DNA of 64,000 nt from assembly GCF_036924515.1 (NCBI RefSeq), contig NZ_JAZHRR010000001.1, forward strand, positions 3,505,001 to 3,569,000, written 5' to 3'. The stretch's first letter is position 1. Each line of letters starts with the position of its first letter. This DNA is from Bradyrhizobium sp. AZCC 1610 (GTDB lineage Bacteria; Pseudomonadota; Alphaproteobacteria; Rhizobiales; Xanthobacteraceae). Shown piece after piece: positions 35,577 through 46,902 of the stretch. The notes under the pieces are model-generated. The model saw only the letters and a program-made list of their open reading frames with translations. It had not been told where the DNA came from and did no database searches. The position numbers were made by a program, and so were the translations under genes.

Positions 35577-37871
35577 CTATTCCTCCGCCTGAAGGTCGGC
35601 CTCGGCCGGCGTCGCATCGACGGCGCGCGGCGGCACGACACGCGGCGCAAGCACGGTGGCGTCGGCCTCGCGCTCGTCGGCTGCGGCCGGCGACCACGGG
35701 CGGTCGATCCCCCTGGGCTTGGCTGCCTCGACGACAAATCCCTCACGGCCTCGCCGCAACGCCATTGCGCCCTGCCGCCGCAACCGGTCGGCATCGATGA
35801 CGGAAGCCGCGCATGAAGCGGGCGCCTGCCGCAGCGTCACGATGAGCGCCGCGCGCTCGCAATCGTCCGAAAGCGCCTCGGGCTTGAGCGCCTGCGCGAT
35901 AAGGCCGCCGGCGGATTGCGTTACGCAGCCAAGGTCGTCGCATGAGACGCCTGCGGTGAGCGATGCGTCAGCGGCCGTACGCGCGTCCGCGTCCGCCGCC
36001 AGCCACTCCTTCAGGAGGAAGGCATCCCGGGAGCCCTTCGCCGCATGCATCAGATGCAGCCTTCCATCCTGGCCGCGGACGGCGACATTGCGACCATCGG
36101 CGGAGATCAGGATGTCCGGCAGCGGCGCCCTCGCCGCCCATAGTGCCGCTGATAGCACCAGCACCGCGCCCGACCAGCGCAGCGGCGTGCGCAACAGGCC
36201 GAGCAGGATGATGCCGAGACTGGCCGCAATCAGCGGGCCGATGCCGAACGCCGGCACCCGCCCGACCGCGCCGGGCAGCGCCGCGACCCATTGCGTCACC
36301 GCAATCATCCAGTCGATGCCGATGCCCATGATCGCCCAGAACAGGCGATCGAAGCCGAACGGCATCGCGACGAGGCCGAGCAAGCCCGCCGGCATCACGA
36401 CCGCGGAGACGACCGGCATCGCCGCGAGATTGGCCAGCACGCCGTAAGGCGTGACCCGGTGAAAGTGAAAGGCCGCGTAAGGCATGGTCGCGAGCCCCGC
36501 CACCAGCGAGGCCAGCAGCAGCATCGCGATCTCACGGCCGCCCCACAGCGCCACGCGGGCGGTTGCGGTATGGTCAGGCGTCGCGAACAGGCGCGGCAAG
36601 CCGATCTGCACCAGCGCCACCAGCCCGAGCGTGGCAGCAAACGACATCTGAAAACTGGGATGCACCAGCGCTTCCGGCGCGACCGTCAGCACGATCAGGG
36701 CCGCGACCGCGAGCGTGCGAAACGTAATCGCCCGACGATCGACCATGACAGCGATCAGCACCACGGCCGTCATGAAGAACGAGCGTTGCGTCGCCACTTC
36801 CGCCCCCGACAGCAGCAGATAGAACGCGGCGGCGAGGAACGCAGCCGCCGCCGACCATTTCTTGATGGCGTAGCCGACGGTGAGCGCGGGAAACAGCGCG
36901 AGCAGCGCCCGCACCGCAAAGAACACGACGCCGGCGACGACAGCCATATGATAGCCGGAGATCGACAGCACATGGCCGAGACCTGAGATGAACATGGCGT
37001 CGTTCACCGGCGGCGAGATCGCGTCGCGCCGCCCGGTCAATAGCGCAGTGGCGATCGCGCGCTTGTCACCTTCCAGAGTGGTCCTGATCCGCGCGTCGAT
37101 CGTGTCGCGCAGCCCCTGCATGAACGCGGAATAGCGCAGGCGTAGCCCGCCGCCGGTGGCGGGCGGCTCGGCGGTCTTGATCGCGCCCATCACGAAGCCC
37201 GAGGCGCCGATGCCGGCAAAGAACATATCGCGGCTGAAATCGTAGCTGCCCGGCCGCACCGGCGTGAGCGGCGGCAACAGCCGCGCCTTCAGCTCGACGA
37301 AGCTGCCGACCGCGGGCGCGGTGCCCTTCTTCACCGACAGCCGGACGCGATCGAGCTTCGTCGTCCCGCGTGCGCTTTCCATGGTGATGACGCGCAGGAC
37401 AAAGCGGTCGGTGCGCTCGCGAATGTCGCGGGTTTCGACGAAGCCGGTCAGCGCCACCGAAAACATCGGCCGCGCCAGCACGCCATGCGCAATCCGCGCT
37501 GTCTTCCATGTCGCGATCGCAAAGCCCGCTGCAACCGCTGCGATCATCACGGCGACGGGAAAGAATTTCTGCCGCCGCAACAGGACCGCGACCGCGCATA
37601 GCGCGATGGCGACGACGCCGGCCACAGACAATACCGGCTCGTGATCGGCGGCGAAGTAAAAGGCAATGCCGGTGCCGAACGCGACGGGCACCCAGGGCAG
37701 CAGGCGCCCGGCGCCGGCTTCCGCACGCGCCCATGCGCGCAGGGTTTCGAGCAGCGGCGGCCAGAACGCGGGGCGAGACGGGACAAGGCCGCCGACGGGC
37801 ACGGCGGCGCGCGGCGGCCAAGTCCCGGCATAGCCACGCTTCCGGCCCGATGTGTCACCCTGCTCCGCCAC
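35577..37871 (-). CDS. comEC: ComEC/Rec2-family DNA uptake channel protein
   Basis: The 764-residue inner-membrane protein has an N-terminal soluble lead, DUF4131-like segments, and the competence core with HVLSISGYHMAVVAG and a set of about nine membrane helices (about residues 270-560). A C-terminal region of beta-lactamase type is reduced (ILISADGRNVAVRGQDG). ComEC moves single-stranded DNA across the inner membrane in transformable bacteria. Position next to lexA is conserved in rhizobia. Whether the cell is competent cannot be told from this gene alone. Confidence 0.92.
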   Translation of the reverse strand: MAEQGDTSGRKRGYAGTWPPRAAVPVGGLVPSRPAFWPPLLETLRAWARAEAGAGRLLPWVPVAFGTGIAFYFAADHEPVLSVAGVVAIALCAVAVLLRRQKFFPVAVMIAAVAAGFAIATWKTARIAHGVLARPMFSVALTGFVETRDIRERTDRFVLRVITMESARGTTKLDRVRLSVKKGTAPAVGSFVELKARLLPPLTPVRPGSYDFSRDMFFAGIGASGFVMGAIKTAEPPATGGGLRLRYSAFMQGLRDTIDARIRTTLEGDKRAIATALLTGRRDAISPPVNDAMFISGLGHVLSISGYHMAVVAGVVFFAVRALLALFPALTVGYAIKKWSAAAAFLAAAFYLLLSGAEVATQRSFFMTAVVLIAVMVDRRAITFRTLAVAALIVLTVAPEALVHPSFQMSFAATLGLVALVQIGLPRLFATPDHTATARVALWGGREIAMLLLASLVAGLATMPYAAFHFHRVTPYGVLANLAAMPVVSAVVMPAGLLGLVAMPFGFDRLFWAIMGIGIDWMIAVTQWVAALPGAVGRVPAFGIGPLIAASLGIILLGLLRTPLRWSGAVLVLSAALWAARAPLPDILISADGRNVAVRGQDGRLHLMHAAKGSRDAFLLKEWLAADADARTAADASLTAGVSCDDLGCVTQSAGGLIAQALKPEALSDDCERAALIVTLRQAPASCAASVIDADRLRRQGAMALRRGREGFVVEAAKPRGIDRPWSPAAADEREADATVLAPRVVPPRAVDATPAEADLQAEE

Positions 37872-37943
37872 CGAGCCTACACCTTACGATCCCGTAGAGA
37901 TCGCAAGACTACCGGACGGTGTATTTGAGCTGCTAGCAGAACA

Positions 37944-38282
37944 GAAGCAGAAACCTGAAGAAATGCACGGCGCCAGCGGCCCCACAAAGCAATTAATCCG
38001 CAGTGGAAAACTGCCGCTAAGTCAGCCCAACTGCATTTTTCGACTCGTCAAAGCGTGCTCGTTCTCTGAACTTCGAGGCTGGTTGCGGAGCACGACGTGA
38101 GCCAGTTTTCTTGCACGCTTCTGCTTGTGACGGCTCTGATGCTTACGGCATGCTTCGGAGTAGCGGCTTGGCGCATCTCCGGTGGCGCATCGGAAGTCAC
38201 CGGGAGCATTCCGCCGCCATTGATCGACCTGCGTTGATGCGTTGAGACTGTTAGGCAGAGCGGAGGCAGAAACCTGAGGAAA
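37944..38282. repeat. pair of 20-base direct repeats flanking the tiny lipoprotein gene
   Basis: GAAGCAGAAACCTGAAGAAA at 37944-37963 and GAGGCAGAAACCTGAGGAAA at 38263-38282 match at 18 of 20 positions, and weaker similarity extends on both sides. They enclose about 300 bases with the 46-codon gene at 38097. Confidence 0.5.
38097..38237 (+). CDS. tiny putative lipoprotein, 46 residues
   Basis: A GTG at 38097 follows GGAG by 6 bases. The product starts MSQFSCTLLLVTALMLTAC, giving a hydrophobic signal with a lipobox LTAC and the lipidated Cys at position 19, then a short tail with VTGSIPPP. The n-region has no Lys or Arg, which is a point against it. Too short for standard gene finders. Confidence 0.45.
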   Translation: MSQFSCTLLLVTALMLTACFGVAAWRISGGASEVTGSIPPPLIDLR

Positions 38283-38312
38283 CGCGCCGCCATCCGCGCT
38301 ACACTCGCGGCC

Positions 38313-38570
38313 ATGAAGCTAGCCGCCTGCCTTTCATTTGCCGTCATGATGACCGCCTTGGCTTCCACCGCCGAGGCGGCCGAGCAATGCCGCTTCATCG
38401 AGGCGCGGCCCGAGCGCGAGGCGTGTTACCAGCGCCAGGAGACTGCGCGGGCCGCCCGGCAGAAAGCCAACGATATCAGACAGGCCGCAGAGCAAAAGCC
38501 CTACGAGCCTATGGCGCAGGAAGATGCCGAACTCGCCAAGTCGCTGCGCGGCATTTGCCGGGGCTGCTAG
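38313..38570 (+). CDS. small secreted hypothetical protein, 85 residues
   Basis: The signal peptide covers residues 1-22 (ending AEAAE). The mature part has CRFIEARPEREACYQRQETARAARQK, a helical charged stretch, and ends GICRGC, so four Cys are available for disulphides. It is probably periplasmic. The function is unknown. Confidence 0.7.
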   Translation: MKLAACLSFAVMMTALASTAEAAEQCRFIEARPEREACYQRQETARAARQKANDIRQAAEQKPYEPMAQEDAELAKSLRGICRGC

Positions 38571-38652
38571 GCGGCCGGCGCCACCAATCCCGGCAGCCCA
38601 CCGCCCGGAAAGCGCGCTTGAAAGCGCTCTTGCAAGTGCGCCGCAGCAGGAT

Positions 38653-38682
38653 GCACACTGTGTGCGCTTGACGAGGTGTCAA
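38653..38682 (+). promoter_or_regulatory. two adjacent palindromes upstream of the 60-codon gene and glnA
   Basis: GCACACTGTGTGC at 38653-38665 is a perfect 13-base palindrome. TTGACGAGGTGTCAA at 38668-38682 is a second, and includes a -35-like TTGACG. They are candidates for a regulator binding site controlling the genes at 38747 and 39044. No -24/-12 (sigma-54) promoter was found here. Confidence 0.4.
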
Positions 38683-38746
38683 CGTCTACGGCTCTCGGCC
38701 CAACTGGAATTCTTAGTTGCGCTCAGAACGAGAGGAGCATGACGCC

Positions 38747-38929
38747 ATGCGAGAAATCGAAATCCACGACTACGCACGGCAGTTACTGGAAGCACATGGC
38801 GCCAAGGCCATTGCGGAAGCCGCCCAGAACGCCATCGAACTCGAGGCAAAAGGCGAGGTCGAACTGGCCAGAACCTGGCGGCATATCGAAGACGCGATGA
38901 AGCTCATGCGCGGGCCGCACCAAAGCTGA
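38747..38929 (+). CDS. small helical hypothetical protein, 60 residues
   Basis: The ATG at 38747 follows GAGGAG. The product MREIEIHDYARQLLEAHGAK continues as an amphipathic helical hairpin (AIAEAAQNAIELEAKGEVELARTW, in part). It lies 114 bases upstream of glnA in the same direction. I recall similar 60-residue soluble proteins in Bradyrhizobium; the role is unknown. Confidence 0.7.
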   Translation: MREIEIHDYARQLLEAHGAKAIAEAAQNAIELEAKGEVELARTWRHIEDAMKLMRGPHQS

Positions 38930-39043
38930 AGCTGCCGGCGTGGCCAGGTAGGACCTGGAGCAGGTTCCGTCGCAATCCACCTGGTCGCGGCTGAAGGGCA
39001 ACCTGACCTCCAAGATGCGGCTCTCCATAACAGGAGTGAAGCC

Positions 39044-40474
39044 ATGTTTCCGAAGTGTGCGACAGCCGAAGACCTCGTGAAGGCGATCACGGACGAGAAG
39101 GTGCAGATGATCGATCTGCGCTTCACCGACTTGCCGGGGGTGTGGCAGCATTTTTCCGTCCCGCCGGGTGCAGCTAGTGTCGATGCTCTCAGCGAAGGCA
39201 TTGGATTCGACGGCTCGTCCATCCGCGGCTTCCAGGAAATTCAGGAAAGCGACATGCTGGTCGTGCCGGACCCGACCACGGCCTTCCTCGACCCGTATTC
39301 GCCTGCATCGACCCTCGTCCTGGTTTGCAACATCAGGGACCCCGTGACCGGTCAACCCTATAGCCGTGACGCCCGTTACATCGCCCAGAAGGCTGAAACC
39401 AACCTCAAGGGCACTGGCCTCGCCGATACGAGTTACTTCGGCCCGGAGGCGGAGTTCTTCGTGTTCGACGACGTGCGCTATGGACAGGACATCAATTACG
39501 CCTTCCACGAAATCGATTCCAGCGAAGGCAGTTGGAATACTGGCAAGGAGGAAGCGCCGAATCTGGGCCACAAGCCGCGCCCGAAGGAGGGATATTTTCC
39601 CGTTCCCCCGACCGACAGCATGCAGGCTCTCCGCACCGAAATGGTGCTGACGATGGAACAGCTGGGCATCCAGATCGAAGCCCATCACCATGAAGTCGCG
39701 ACCGGCGGCCAGAACGAGATCGACATGCGCTTCACCACGCTCACCCGCATGGCGGACAATCTGATGATCTACAAATACGTGGTGAAGAACACCGCCCGCG
39801 AGCACGGCAAGACCGCAACGTTCATGCCGAAGCCGCTGTTCGAGGACAACGCCTCGGGGATGCACGTTCACCAGTCCCTGTGGAAGGGCGAGACCAATCT
39901 GTTCTATGACAAGGCTGATTACGCCGAGCTGAGCGAGATGGGCCGTTACTACATCGGCGGGCTCCTTACCCACGCCTGGGCGTTATGCGGGCTTTGCGCC
40001 CCCACCACCAACTCCTATCGGCGCCTGGTGCCAGGCTATGAGGCTCCGATCAATCTGGTCTATTCCCAGCGCAACCGCTCAGCCTGCTGCCGTATTCCGA
40101 TGTATTCGCCGAACCCGCGGGCAAAGCGCGTCGAGTTTCGCTCGCCGGATCCCTCCTGCAACCCCTATCTCGCGTTCGCCGCGATGCTGATGGCCGGCCT
40201 TGACGGCATCAACAGCCGGATCGATCCGGGCAGCCCGATCGACAAGAACCTCTATGACCTGCCGCCCGCCGAGGCAAAGGACGTGAAGTCGACACCTGGA
40301 TCGCTGGATCAGGCGCTTGACGCGCTCGAGCGCGATCACGCCTTCCTACTCCGCGGCGATGTGTTCACCGGCGACGTGATCGAGACTTGGCTCGACTACA
40401 AGCGCAAGAAAGAAATCGATCCTATCCGGCTGCGCCCTCATCCATACGAGTTCCACTTGTATTACGACATCTAG
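39044..40474 (+). CDS. glnA: type I glutamine synthetase
   Basis: The enzyme makes glutamine from glutamate, ammonia and ATP. The 476-residue protein has the beta-grasp start, [17 protein letters not shown], the EAEFFVFD metal ligand segment, [14 protein letters not shown], the ATP-binding [16 protein letters not shown] and NRSACCRIP. The adenylylation loop NLYDLPP with its Tyr is kept, so activity can be switched by GlnE. No glnB lies upstream, so this may be a second, stand-alone copy. Two palindromes lie about 370 bases upstream. Confidence 0.95.
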   Translation: MFPKCATAEDLVKAITDEKVQMIDLRFTDLPGVWQHFSVPPGAASVDALSEGIGFDGSSIRGFQEIQESDMLVVPDPTTAFLDPYSPASTLVLVCNIRDPVTGQPYSRDARYIAQKAETNLKGTGLADTSYFGPEAEFFVFDDVRYGQDINYAFHEIDSSEGSWNTGKEEAPNLGHKPRPKEGYFPVPPTDSMQALRTEMVLTMEQLGIQIEAHHHEVATGGQNEIDMRFTTLTRMADNLMIYKYVVKNTAREHGKTATFMPKPLFEDNASGMHVHQSLWKGETNLFYDKADYAELSEMGRYYIGGLLTHAWALCGLCAPTTNSYRRLVPGYEAPINLVYSQRNRSACCRIPMYSPNPRAKRVEFRSPDPSCNPYLAFAAMLMAGLDGINSRIDPGSPIDKNLYDLPPAEAKDVKSTPGSLDQALDALERDHAFLLRGDVFTGDVIETWLDYKRKKEIDPIRLRPHPYEFHLYYDI

Positions 40475-40510
40475 CTAGCTGCGACCGCGTTAGCTGACGC
40501 GTGACCGGCC

Positions 40511-40915
40511 CTACGGCTCAATCAGCGGCGTCTTCGACGACACGTGGTGGCTGACGATTTTCCATTCGCCGCCTTCGCGAATGATGACCCAGGTGATTTT
40601 CACCGTCAGGGGTTCAGCATCCTCTTCGACGACAAAAGACGCCGTGCCCGCGACGTTGATCAGGTCGGGAGCGGCATGCGCAGTCCTGACGTCGGTGAAC
40701 TTGACCGTCGGGGAATGCCATCTCGGCAACGCGTCGAAATAAGCGGCAACGCCGTCATTGCCGCGATACAGGTTTGGATTCGAGCCGAAGAAGAACGCGT
40801 TCCTCGAATAGAGCGACGCAAGCGCGCTGGCGTCCAGGTTGCTGAACGCCGTCGCCCATTTTCCCATGATGCCGGACACGATGTCGTCGGTTGCGCTGCG
40901 TTCGGATGATCCCAT
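40511..40915 (-). CDS. NTF2-like / SnoaL-like domain protein
   Basis: The 134-residue protein has the cone-shaped alpha+beta fold of the NTF2 superfamily: WATAFSNLDASALASLY at the start, FFFGSNPNLYRGNDGVAAYF, and VKITWVIIREGGEWKIVSHHVS at the end, typical of SgcJ/EcaC-type oxidoreductase-like or DUF4440 proteins. The substrate is unknown. It follows glnS by 9 bases on the same strand and is likely co-transcribed with it. Confidence 0.8.
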   Translation of the reverse strand: MGSSERSATDDIVSGIMGKWATAFSNLDASALASLYSRNAFFFGSNPNLYRGNDGVAAYFDALPRWHSPTVKFTDVRTAHAAPDLINVAGTASFVVEEDAEPLTVKITWVIIREGGEWKIVSHHVSSKTPLIEP

Positions 40916-40924
40916 CGCCGGACC

Positions 40925-42607
40925 TCAGCCCTTCCCGCCGACTTCCTTCGCAAAGGTGTCGCGCAGGCCGATGGTGCGGTTGAACACGGGCTTGCCGGGC
41001 ATCGAATCCTTGTCGCCCACGAAATAGCCCTGCCGTTCGAACTGCATCACCTCGCCGGAATTATCGGCGGCAACCGAAGGCTCGATCCGCGCGTTGGGCA
41101 GGATTTCCAGCGACTCCGGATTGAGGTCGGCGGCGAAATTCGCGGCGTTCGGGCTGGGATTCGCGAACAGCTGATTGTAGACGCGGATTTCCGCCGGCAC
41201 CGACTGCGCGGCCGATAGCCAGTGCATGGTCGCCTTGACCTTGCGGCCGTCAGGCGCGTTGCCGCCCTTGGTCGCGGGATCGTAGGTGCAGCGCAGTTCG
41301 ACGACTTCGCCGGCGTCGTTCTTGATAACGCCGGTGCATTTGATGAAATAGGCGTAACGCAACCGCACTTCGTTGCCCGGCGACAGGCGGAAGAACTTTT
41401 TCGGCGGGTTCTCCATGAAATCGTCGCGCTCGATATAGAGCTCGCGGCCGAACGAAATTTTTCGCGTACCGGCCGAGGGATCGTCGGGATGGTTGACGGC
41501 CTCGAGCTCCTCGATCTCTCCTTCCGGATAATTCTCGATCACGACTTTCAACGGCCGCAACACCGCCATGCGTCGCTGCGCTGATTTGTTGAGGTGTTCG
41601 CGAATGCAGAACTCCAGCATGCCGACGTCGACCACGCTGTTGGCCTTTGCGACGCCGATGCGCTTGACGAATTCGCGCACCGCCGCCGGCGGCACGCCGC
41701 GCCGCTTCAGCCCGGCGATGGTCGGCATGCGCGGATCGTCCCAGCCGGAAACGTGGCCGTCGCGGACGAGTTGCGTCAGCACGCGCTTCGACAGCAGCGT
41801 GTAGGTGAGGTTGAGGCGGGCGAATTCGTACTGGCGCGGTTTTGACGGCACCGGCAGCTTGTCGAGCAGCCATTCATAGAGCGGTCGGTGGTCCTCGAAC
41901 TCCAGCGTGCAGATCGAATGCGTGATGCCTTCGATGGCGTCCGACTGGCCGTGCGCATAATCGTAGCTCGGATAGATCGACCATTTGGCGCCGGTGCGCG
42001 GGTGCTCGGCATGCAGGATGCGATAGAGCACGGGGTCGCGCAGGTTAATGTTGCCGGCGGCCATGTCGATCCTGGCGCGCAGCACGCGCGTGCCGTTCGG
42101 GAATTCACCCGCCTTCATGCGCCTGAAGAGGTCGAGGTTTTCCTCCACCGTCCGGTCGCGGAACGGCGAATTCTTGCCGGGTTCCGTCAGCGTGCCGCGG
42201 TTGATGCGGATTTCCTCCTGCGACTGGTCGTCGACATAGGCACAGCCGGCCTTGATCAGGCCCTCGGCCCAGTCGTACAGGCGGTCGAAATAGTCAGAGG
42301 CGTAATAGAGATCGGTTCCCCAGTCATAGCCGAGCCAGTGCACGTCGGCCTGGATGGAATCGATATATTCCTGCTCTTCCTTGGTCGGATTGGTGTCGTC
42401 GAAGCGCAGGTGGCACTTGCCGGCAAATTCCTGCGCGATGCCGAAATTCAGGGCAATCGACTTGGCATGGCCGATGTGCAGATAGCCGTTCGGCTCCGGC
42501 GGGAATCGGGTCACGATCCGGCTGTGTTTCTTGGAAGAAAGATCGGCCTGCACGATGTCGCGGATGAAATCGCGCCCTGCCTCTGCCGCTACCGGTTCTG
42601 TGGTCAT
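40925..42607 (-). CDS. glnS: glutaminyl-tRNA synthetase
   Basis: The class I synthetase charges tRNA-Gln directly. The 560-residue product has the HIGH motif in [22 protein letters not shown], the KMSKS-type loop LLSKRVL, and the C-terminal anticodon-binding beta-barrels ([14 protein letters not shown]). Many alphaproteobacteria lack this enzyme and make Gln-tRNA through GatCAB; GlnRS was acquired by some lineages. It is divergent from gltX, with 142 bases between the starts. Confidence 0.97.
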   Translation of the reverse strand: MTTEPVAAEAGRDFIRDIVQADLSSKKHSRIVTRFPPEPNGYLHIGHAKSIALNFGIAQEFAGKCHLRFDDTNPTKEEQEYIDSIQADVHWLGYDWGTDLYYASDYFDRLYDWAEGLIKAGCAYVDDQSQEEIRINRGTLTEPGKNSPFRDRTVEENLDLFRRMKAGEFPNGTRVLRARIDMAAGNINLRDPVLYRILHAEHPRTGAKWSIYPSYDYAHGQSDAIEGITHSICTLEFEDHRPLYEWLLDKLPVPSKPRQYEFARLNLTYTLLSKRVLTQLVRDGHVSGWDDPRMPTIAGLKRRGVPPAAVREFVKRIGVAKANSVVDVGMLEFCIREHLNKSAQRRMAVLRPLKVVIENYPEGEIEELEAVNHPDDPSAGTRKISFGRELYIERDDFMENPPKKFFRLSPGNEVRLRYAYFIKCTGVIKNDAGEVVELRCTYDPATKGGNAPDGRKVKATMHWLSAAQSVPAEIRVYNQLFANPSPNAANFAADLNPESLEILPNARIEPSVAADNSGEVMQFERQGYFVGDKDSMPGKPVFNRTIGLRDTFAKEVGGKG

Positions 42608-42749
42608 CCTGAGTTCCTGTTAGGGATTGGCGAACCTTCTGCCAAATTCGCCCCTGTGAGCCAAGCCCGCATTGCCGATAGCGAGGCTTTAGTTATGCAC
42701 CGTTCCTGCTATACACCACGGCCGTTCATGCATAGGCCCCGCCCCGGTA

Positions 42750-44174
42750 ATGACTGATTCCGTCGTCACACGCTTCGCCCCCTCGCCCACCGGCTTCCTC
42801 CATATCGGAGGCGCCCGGACCGCGCTGTTCAACTGGCTCTACGCCAAGAAAGCCGGCGGCAAGATGCTGCTGCGGATCGAGGACACCGACCGCGAACGCT
42901 CCACGGAGCCCGCCATTGCCGCCATTCTCGACGGGCTGAAGTGGCTGGAGCTCGATTGGGACGGCGACGTCATCTACCAGTTCAGCCGCGCTGCCCGCCA
43001 CCGCGAGGTCGCCGAGCAATTGCTGGCCAGCGGCTGGGCTTACCGCTGCTACGCCACCGCGGAGGAACTGACGGCGATGCGCGAGAAGGCGCGCGCCGAG
43101 GGCCGTACCCGCCTCTATGACGGGATGTGGCGGGACCGCGATCCCTCCGAGACGCCGGCCGGCATGAAGCCCACCATCCGCCTGAAGGCACCGCAGACCG
43201 GCGAGACCGTAATCGAGGACCAGGTCCAGGGTCGCGTGGTCTGGCAGAACGAGAACCTCGACGATCTCGTACTGCTGCGTGGCGACGGCAACCCGACCTA
43301 CATGCTGGCTGTCGTGGTCGACGACCATGACATGGGCGTCACCCACGTCATCCGCGGCGACGACCATCTGATCAACGCCGCGCGGCAGAAGCAGATCTAC
43401 GATGCACTCGGCTGGGATATCCCGAACATGTCCCACATCCCCCTCATCCACGGGCCCGATGGTTCGAAGCTCTCGAAGCGCCACGGCGCGCTCGGCGTCG
43501 ACGCTTACCGCGCGATGGGATATCTGCCGGCGGCGCTGCGCAATTACCTGGTCCGGCTCGGCTGGAGCCATGGCGACCAGGAAATCTTCTCGACGCAGGA
43601 AATGATCGACGCGTTCGATCTGCCCGCGATCGGGCGCTCCGCGGCGCGGTTCGATTTCGCCAAGCTGGAGAACCTCAACGGCCACTACATCCGCCAGGCT
43701 GATGACCGCGAGCTGGTGTCCCAGTTTGAGAGCGTGCTGGATTACGTCCCCGAAGGCGCCGAACTGAAGGCAAAACTCAACGACACCACCCGCGCGCAAT
43801 TGCTGCGGGCGATGCCGAGCCTGAAGGAGCGCGCCAAGACACTGATCGAGCTGATATCGGGCGCCTACTTCATCTTCGCCGACCGTCCGCTTGAGATCGA
43901 GCCGAAGGCCGGCGCCCTGCTGACGCCGGAGACCCGGGCGCTGATCGGAAAACTCCGGACGGCGCTCGAGGCCGTCACCGACTGGCGCACCGAGACCACG
44001 GAAGCCGCGATGCGAAATTTCGCAGAGCAGAACAATCTCAAGCTCGGCGCCGTCGCGCAGCCACTCCGGGTGGCGCTGACCGGACGCACGACTTCACCGG
44101 GAATTTTCGACGTTTTGGCGGTACTGGGACGGGAGGAATGCCTGGCCCGCCTCGCCGATCAGGCGGCCAGTTAA
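42750..44174 (+). CDS. gltX: glutamyl-tRNA synthetase
   Basis: The class I enzyme charges tRNA-Glu. The 474-residue product shows [21 protein letters not shown] (HIGH variant), [29 protein letters not shown] and the KLSKRHGA loop. It precedes gltA, and the comEC-gltX-gltA-lpxB order of rhizobia is kept here apart from the glnA/glnS insertion. Confidence 0.97.
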   Translation: MTDSVVTRFAPSPTGFLHIGGARTALFNWLYAKKAGGKMLLRIEDTDRERSTEPAIAAILDGLKWLELDWDGDVIYQFSRAARHREVAEQLLASGWAYRCYATAEELTAMREKARAEGRTRLYDGMWRDRDPSETPAGMKPTIRLKAPQTGETVIEDQVQGRVVWQNENLDDLVLLRGDGNPTYMLAVVVDDHDMGVTHVIRGDDHLINAARQKQIYDALGWDIPNMSHIPLIHGPDGSKLSKRHGALGVDAYRAMGYLPAALRNYLVRLGWSHGDQEIFSTQEMIDAFDLPAIGRSAARFDFAKLENLNGHYIRQADDRELVSQFESVLDYVPEGAELKAKLNDTTRAQLLRAMPSLKERAKTLIELISGAYFIFADRPLEIEPKAGALLTPETRALIGKLRTALEAVTDWRTETTEAAMRNFAEQNNLKLGAVAQPLRVALTGRTTSPGIFDVLAVLGREECLARLADQAAS

Positions 44175-44333
44175 GCCCCTACCATATGGGGGGCCGGGGC
44201 CATCTTGCAGTGCACAGGGCAATAAGCTACGCCTTTGGCGCCGCATCCAGACAACCCGGCTTCCCTTGCTGCCACCGCGAAATGGCACCAGGGTCGGCGC
44301 GGTTTTTCGTAACGATTTCATCGGGGATTCACG

Positions 44334-45638
<1,305 letters not shown>

Positions 45639-45661
45639 GCGCCGATCGCACGACAATTCGG

Positions 45662-45697
45662 AAAAGCCGGATGCGATCGTCGCGTCCGGCTTTTTTT
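45662..45697 (+). terminator. rho-independent terminator of gltA
   Basis: AGCCGGA at 45665-45671 pairs with TCCGGCT at 45685-45691, extended inward by GCGA/TCGC, and is followed by seven T. The A-rich 5' flank lets it work for the convergent lpxB transcript as well. Confidence 0.9.
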
Positions 45698-45711
45698 CTT
45701 GTTGCTACCCT

Positions 45712-46902
45712 CTACCCCCGCCGCGCCTGCCACATCGTCGCCAGCACGATATCGGCGGCACGGGCACTCGGCGGCTGGTTGCCGGTCGACATGATCCCAT
45801 CGATCTTTCCGAAAGCCTCCAGTTGCCTTCGACGCTGGTCGCTGTCGCTCAACACCTCACGGAGCGCGGTTGCGAGCTTTTCCGGGGTGCAGTCTTCCTG
45901 CAGGAATTCGGGAATGACGTTCTCGCCGATCACGAGATTGGCCAGTATCACCGAGTTCACCTTGATGGCGCGCCGCAGGATCCAGGCTTCCATGGCGCCG
46001 ACCCGGTAGCCCGTCACCATCGGCACGCCGGCCAGTGCCAGTTCGAGCGTTACCGTACCGGATTTGGCTAGCGCCGCATGGGCGATCCGAAAGGCCGCCC
46101 GTTTGTCCTGCTCGCCGATCACGACCTGGGGCTGCACCGGCCAGCCCTTCACCGCGTCGACGACCGCTTCCTGCAGATGCGGCATGGTCGGCAGCATGAG
46201 CTCGAACGCAACGCCCTGCTCCTGCAGCCGAGCCACCGCCTGGCCGAACACCGCCATGTGGTGGCGAATTTCGCTGCCCCGGCTTCCCGGCAGCACGAGC
46301 AGCACCGGCGGCGATTGCGCCCGCCGCGCAGCTTCATCGGCGTTCGGGCGCAGCGAAGACAATTGCTCGGTCAGGGGGTGGCCGACATAGGTGCATGGCG
46401 GCCCGTGCAGCCTGCGATAGGCGTCGGGCTCGAACGGCAGCAGCGCCAGCACGTGATCGACATATTTCAGCATCGCGCGCGCCCGCCCGGGCCGCCACGC
46501 CCAGACCGAGGGCGACACATAGTCGACGATCGGCAGCCTGGGATCCTTGGCGCGAACGCGCTTCGCCACGCGGTGGGTGAAGTCCGGGCTGTCGATGATG
46601 ACGAGAATATCCGGCGCCGCTTCCGTTACCGCAATGGCCGTTTCCTTGATCAGCCCGAGGATCTTCGGCAGTTCCTTGACGACGGCGGCGAGCCCGATGA
46701 TCGAGAGCTCTTCGATCGGAAACAGCGACTCCAGGCCCTCGCGCGCCATCGCGCGGCCGCCGATGCCTTCGAACTGCACCGCGTCGCCAAGGCGCTGGCG
46801 CAGCACTTTCATCAGGTTGGCGCCGAGGCGATCGCCGGACTCTTCCGTCGCGATCAGAAATACCCTCCGCTCCATCCCAGCGGTGGCGCGAGACGGCGTC
46901 AC
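45712..46902 (-). CDS. lpxB: lipid-A-disaccharide synthase
   Basis: LpxB joins UDP-2,3-diacylglucosamine and lipid X to give the lipid A disaccharide, at the inner membrane face. The 396-residue GT19 glycosyltransferase shows ATEESGDRLGANLM, FEGIGGRAMAREG, DSPDFTHRVAK, YVSPSVWAWRPGR and VGHPLTEQL. It is the last gene of the cluster and overlaps lpxI by 4 bases. Confidence 0.97.
   Translation of the reverse strand: MTPSRATAGMERRVFLIATEESGDRLGANLMKVLRQRLGDAVQFEGIGGRAMAREGLESLFPIEELSIIGLAAVVKELPKILGLIKETAIAVTEAAPDILVIIDSPDFTHRVAKRVRAKDPRLPIVDYVSPSVWAWRPGRARAMLKYVDHVLALLPFEPDAYRRLHGPPCTYVGHPLTEQLSSLRPNADEAARRAQSPPVLLVLPGSRGSEIRHHMAVFGQAVARLQEQGVAFELMLPTMPHLQEAVVDAVKGWPVQPQVVIGEQDKRAAFRIAHAALAKSGTVTLELALAGVPMVTGYRVGAMEAWILRRAIKVNSVILANLVIGENVIPEFLQEDCTPEKLATALREVLSDSDQRRRQLEAFGKIDGIMSTGNQPPSARAADIVLATMWQARRG

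Noticed and set aside
37852..38100. 82-codon plus-strand frame
   Set aside because: It begins inside comEC and lacks a ribosome binding site; the smaller frame at 38097 has better support.
38571..39043. sigma-54 promoter before glnA
   Set aside because: No TGGCAC-N5-TTGC-like pair could be found.
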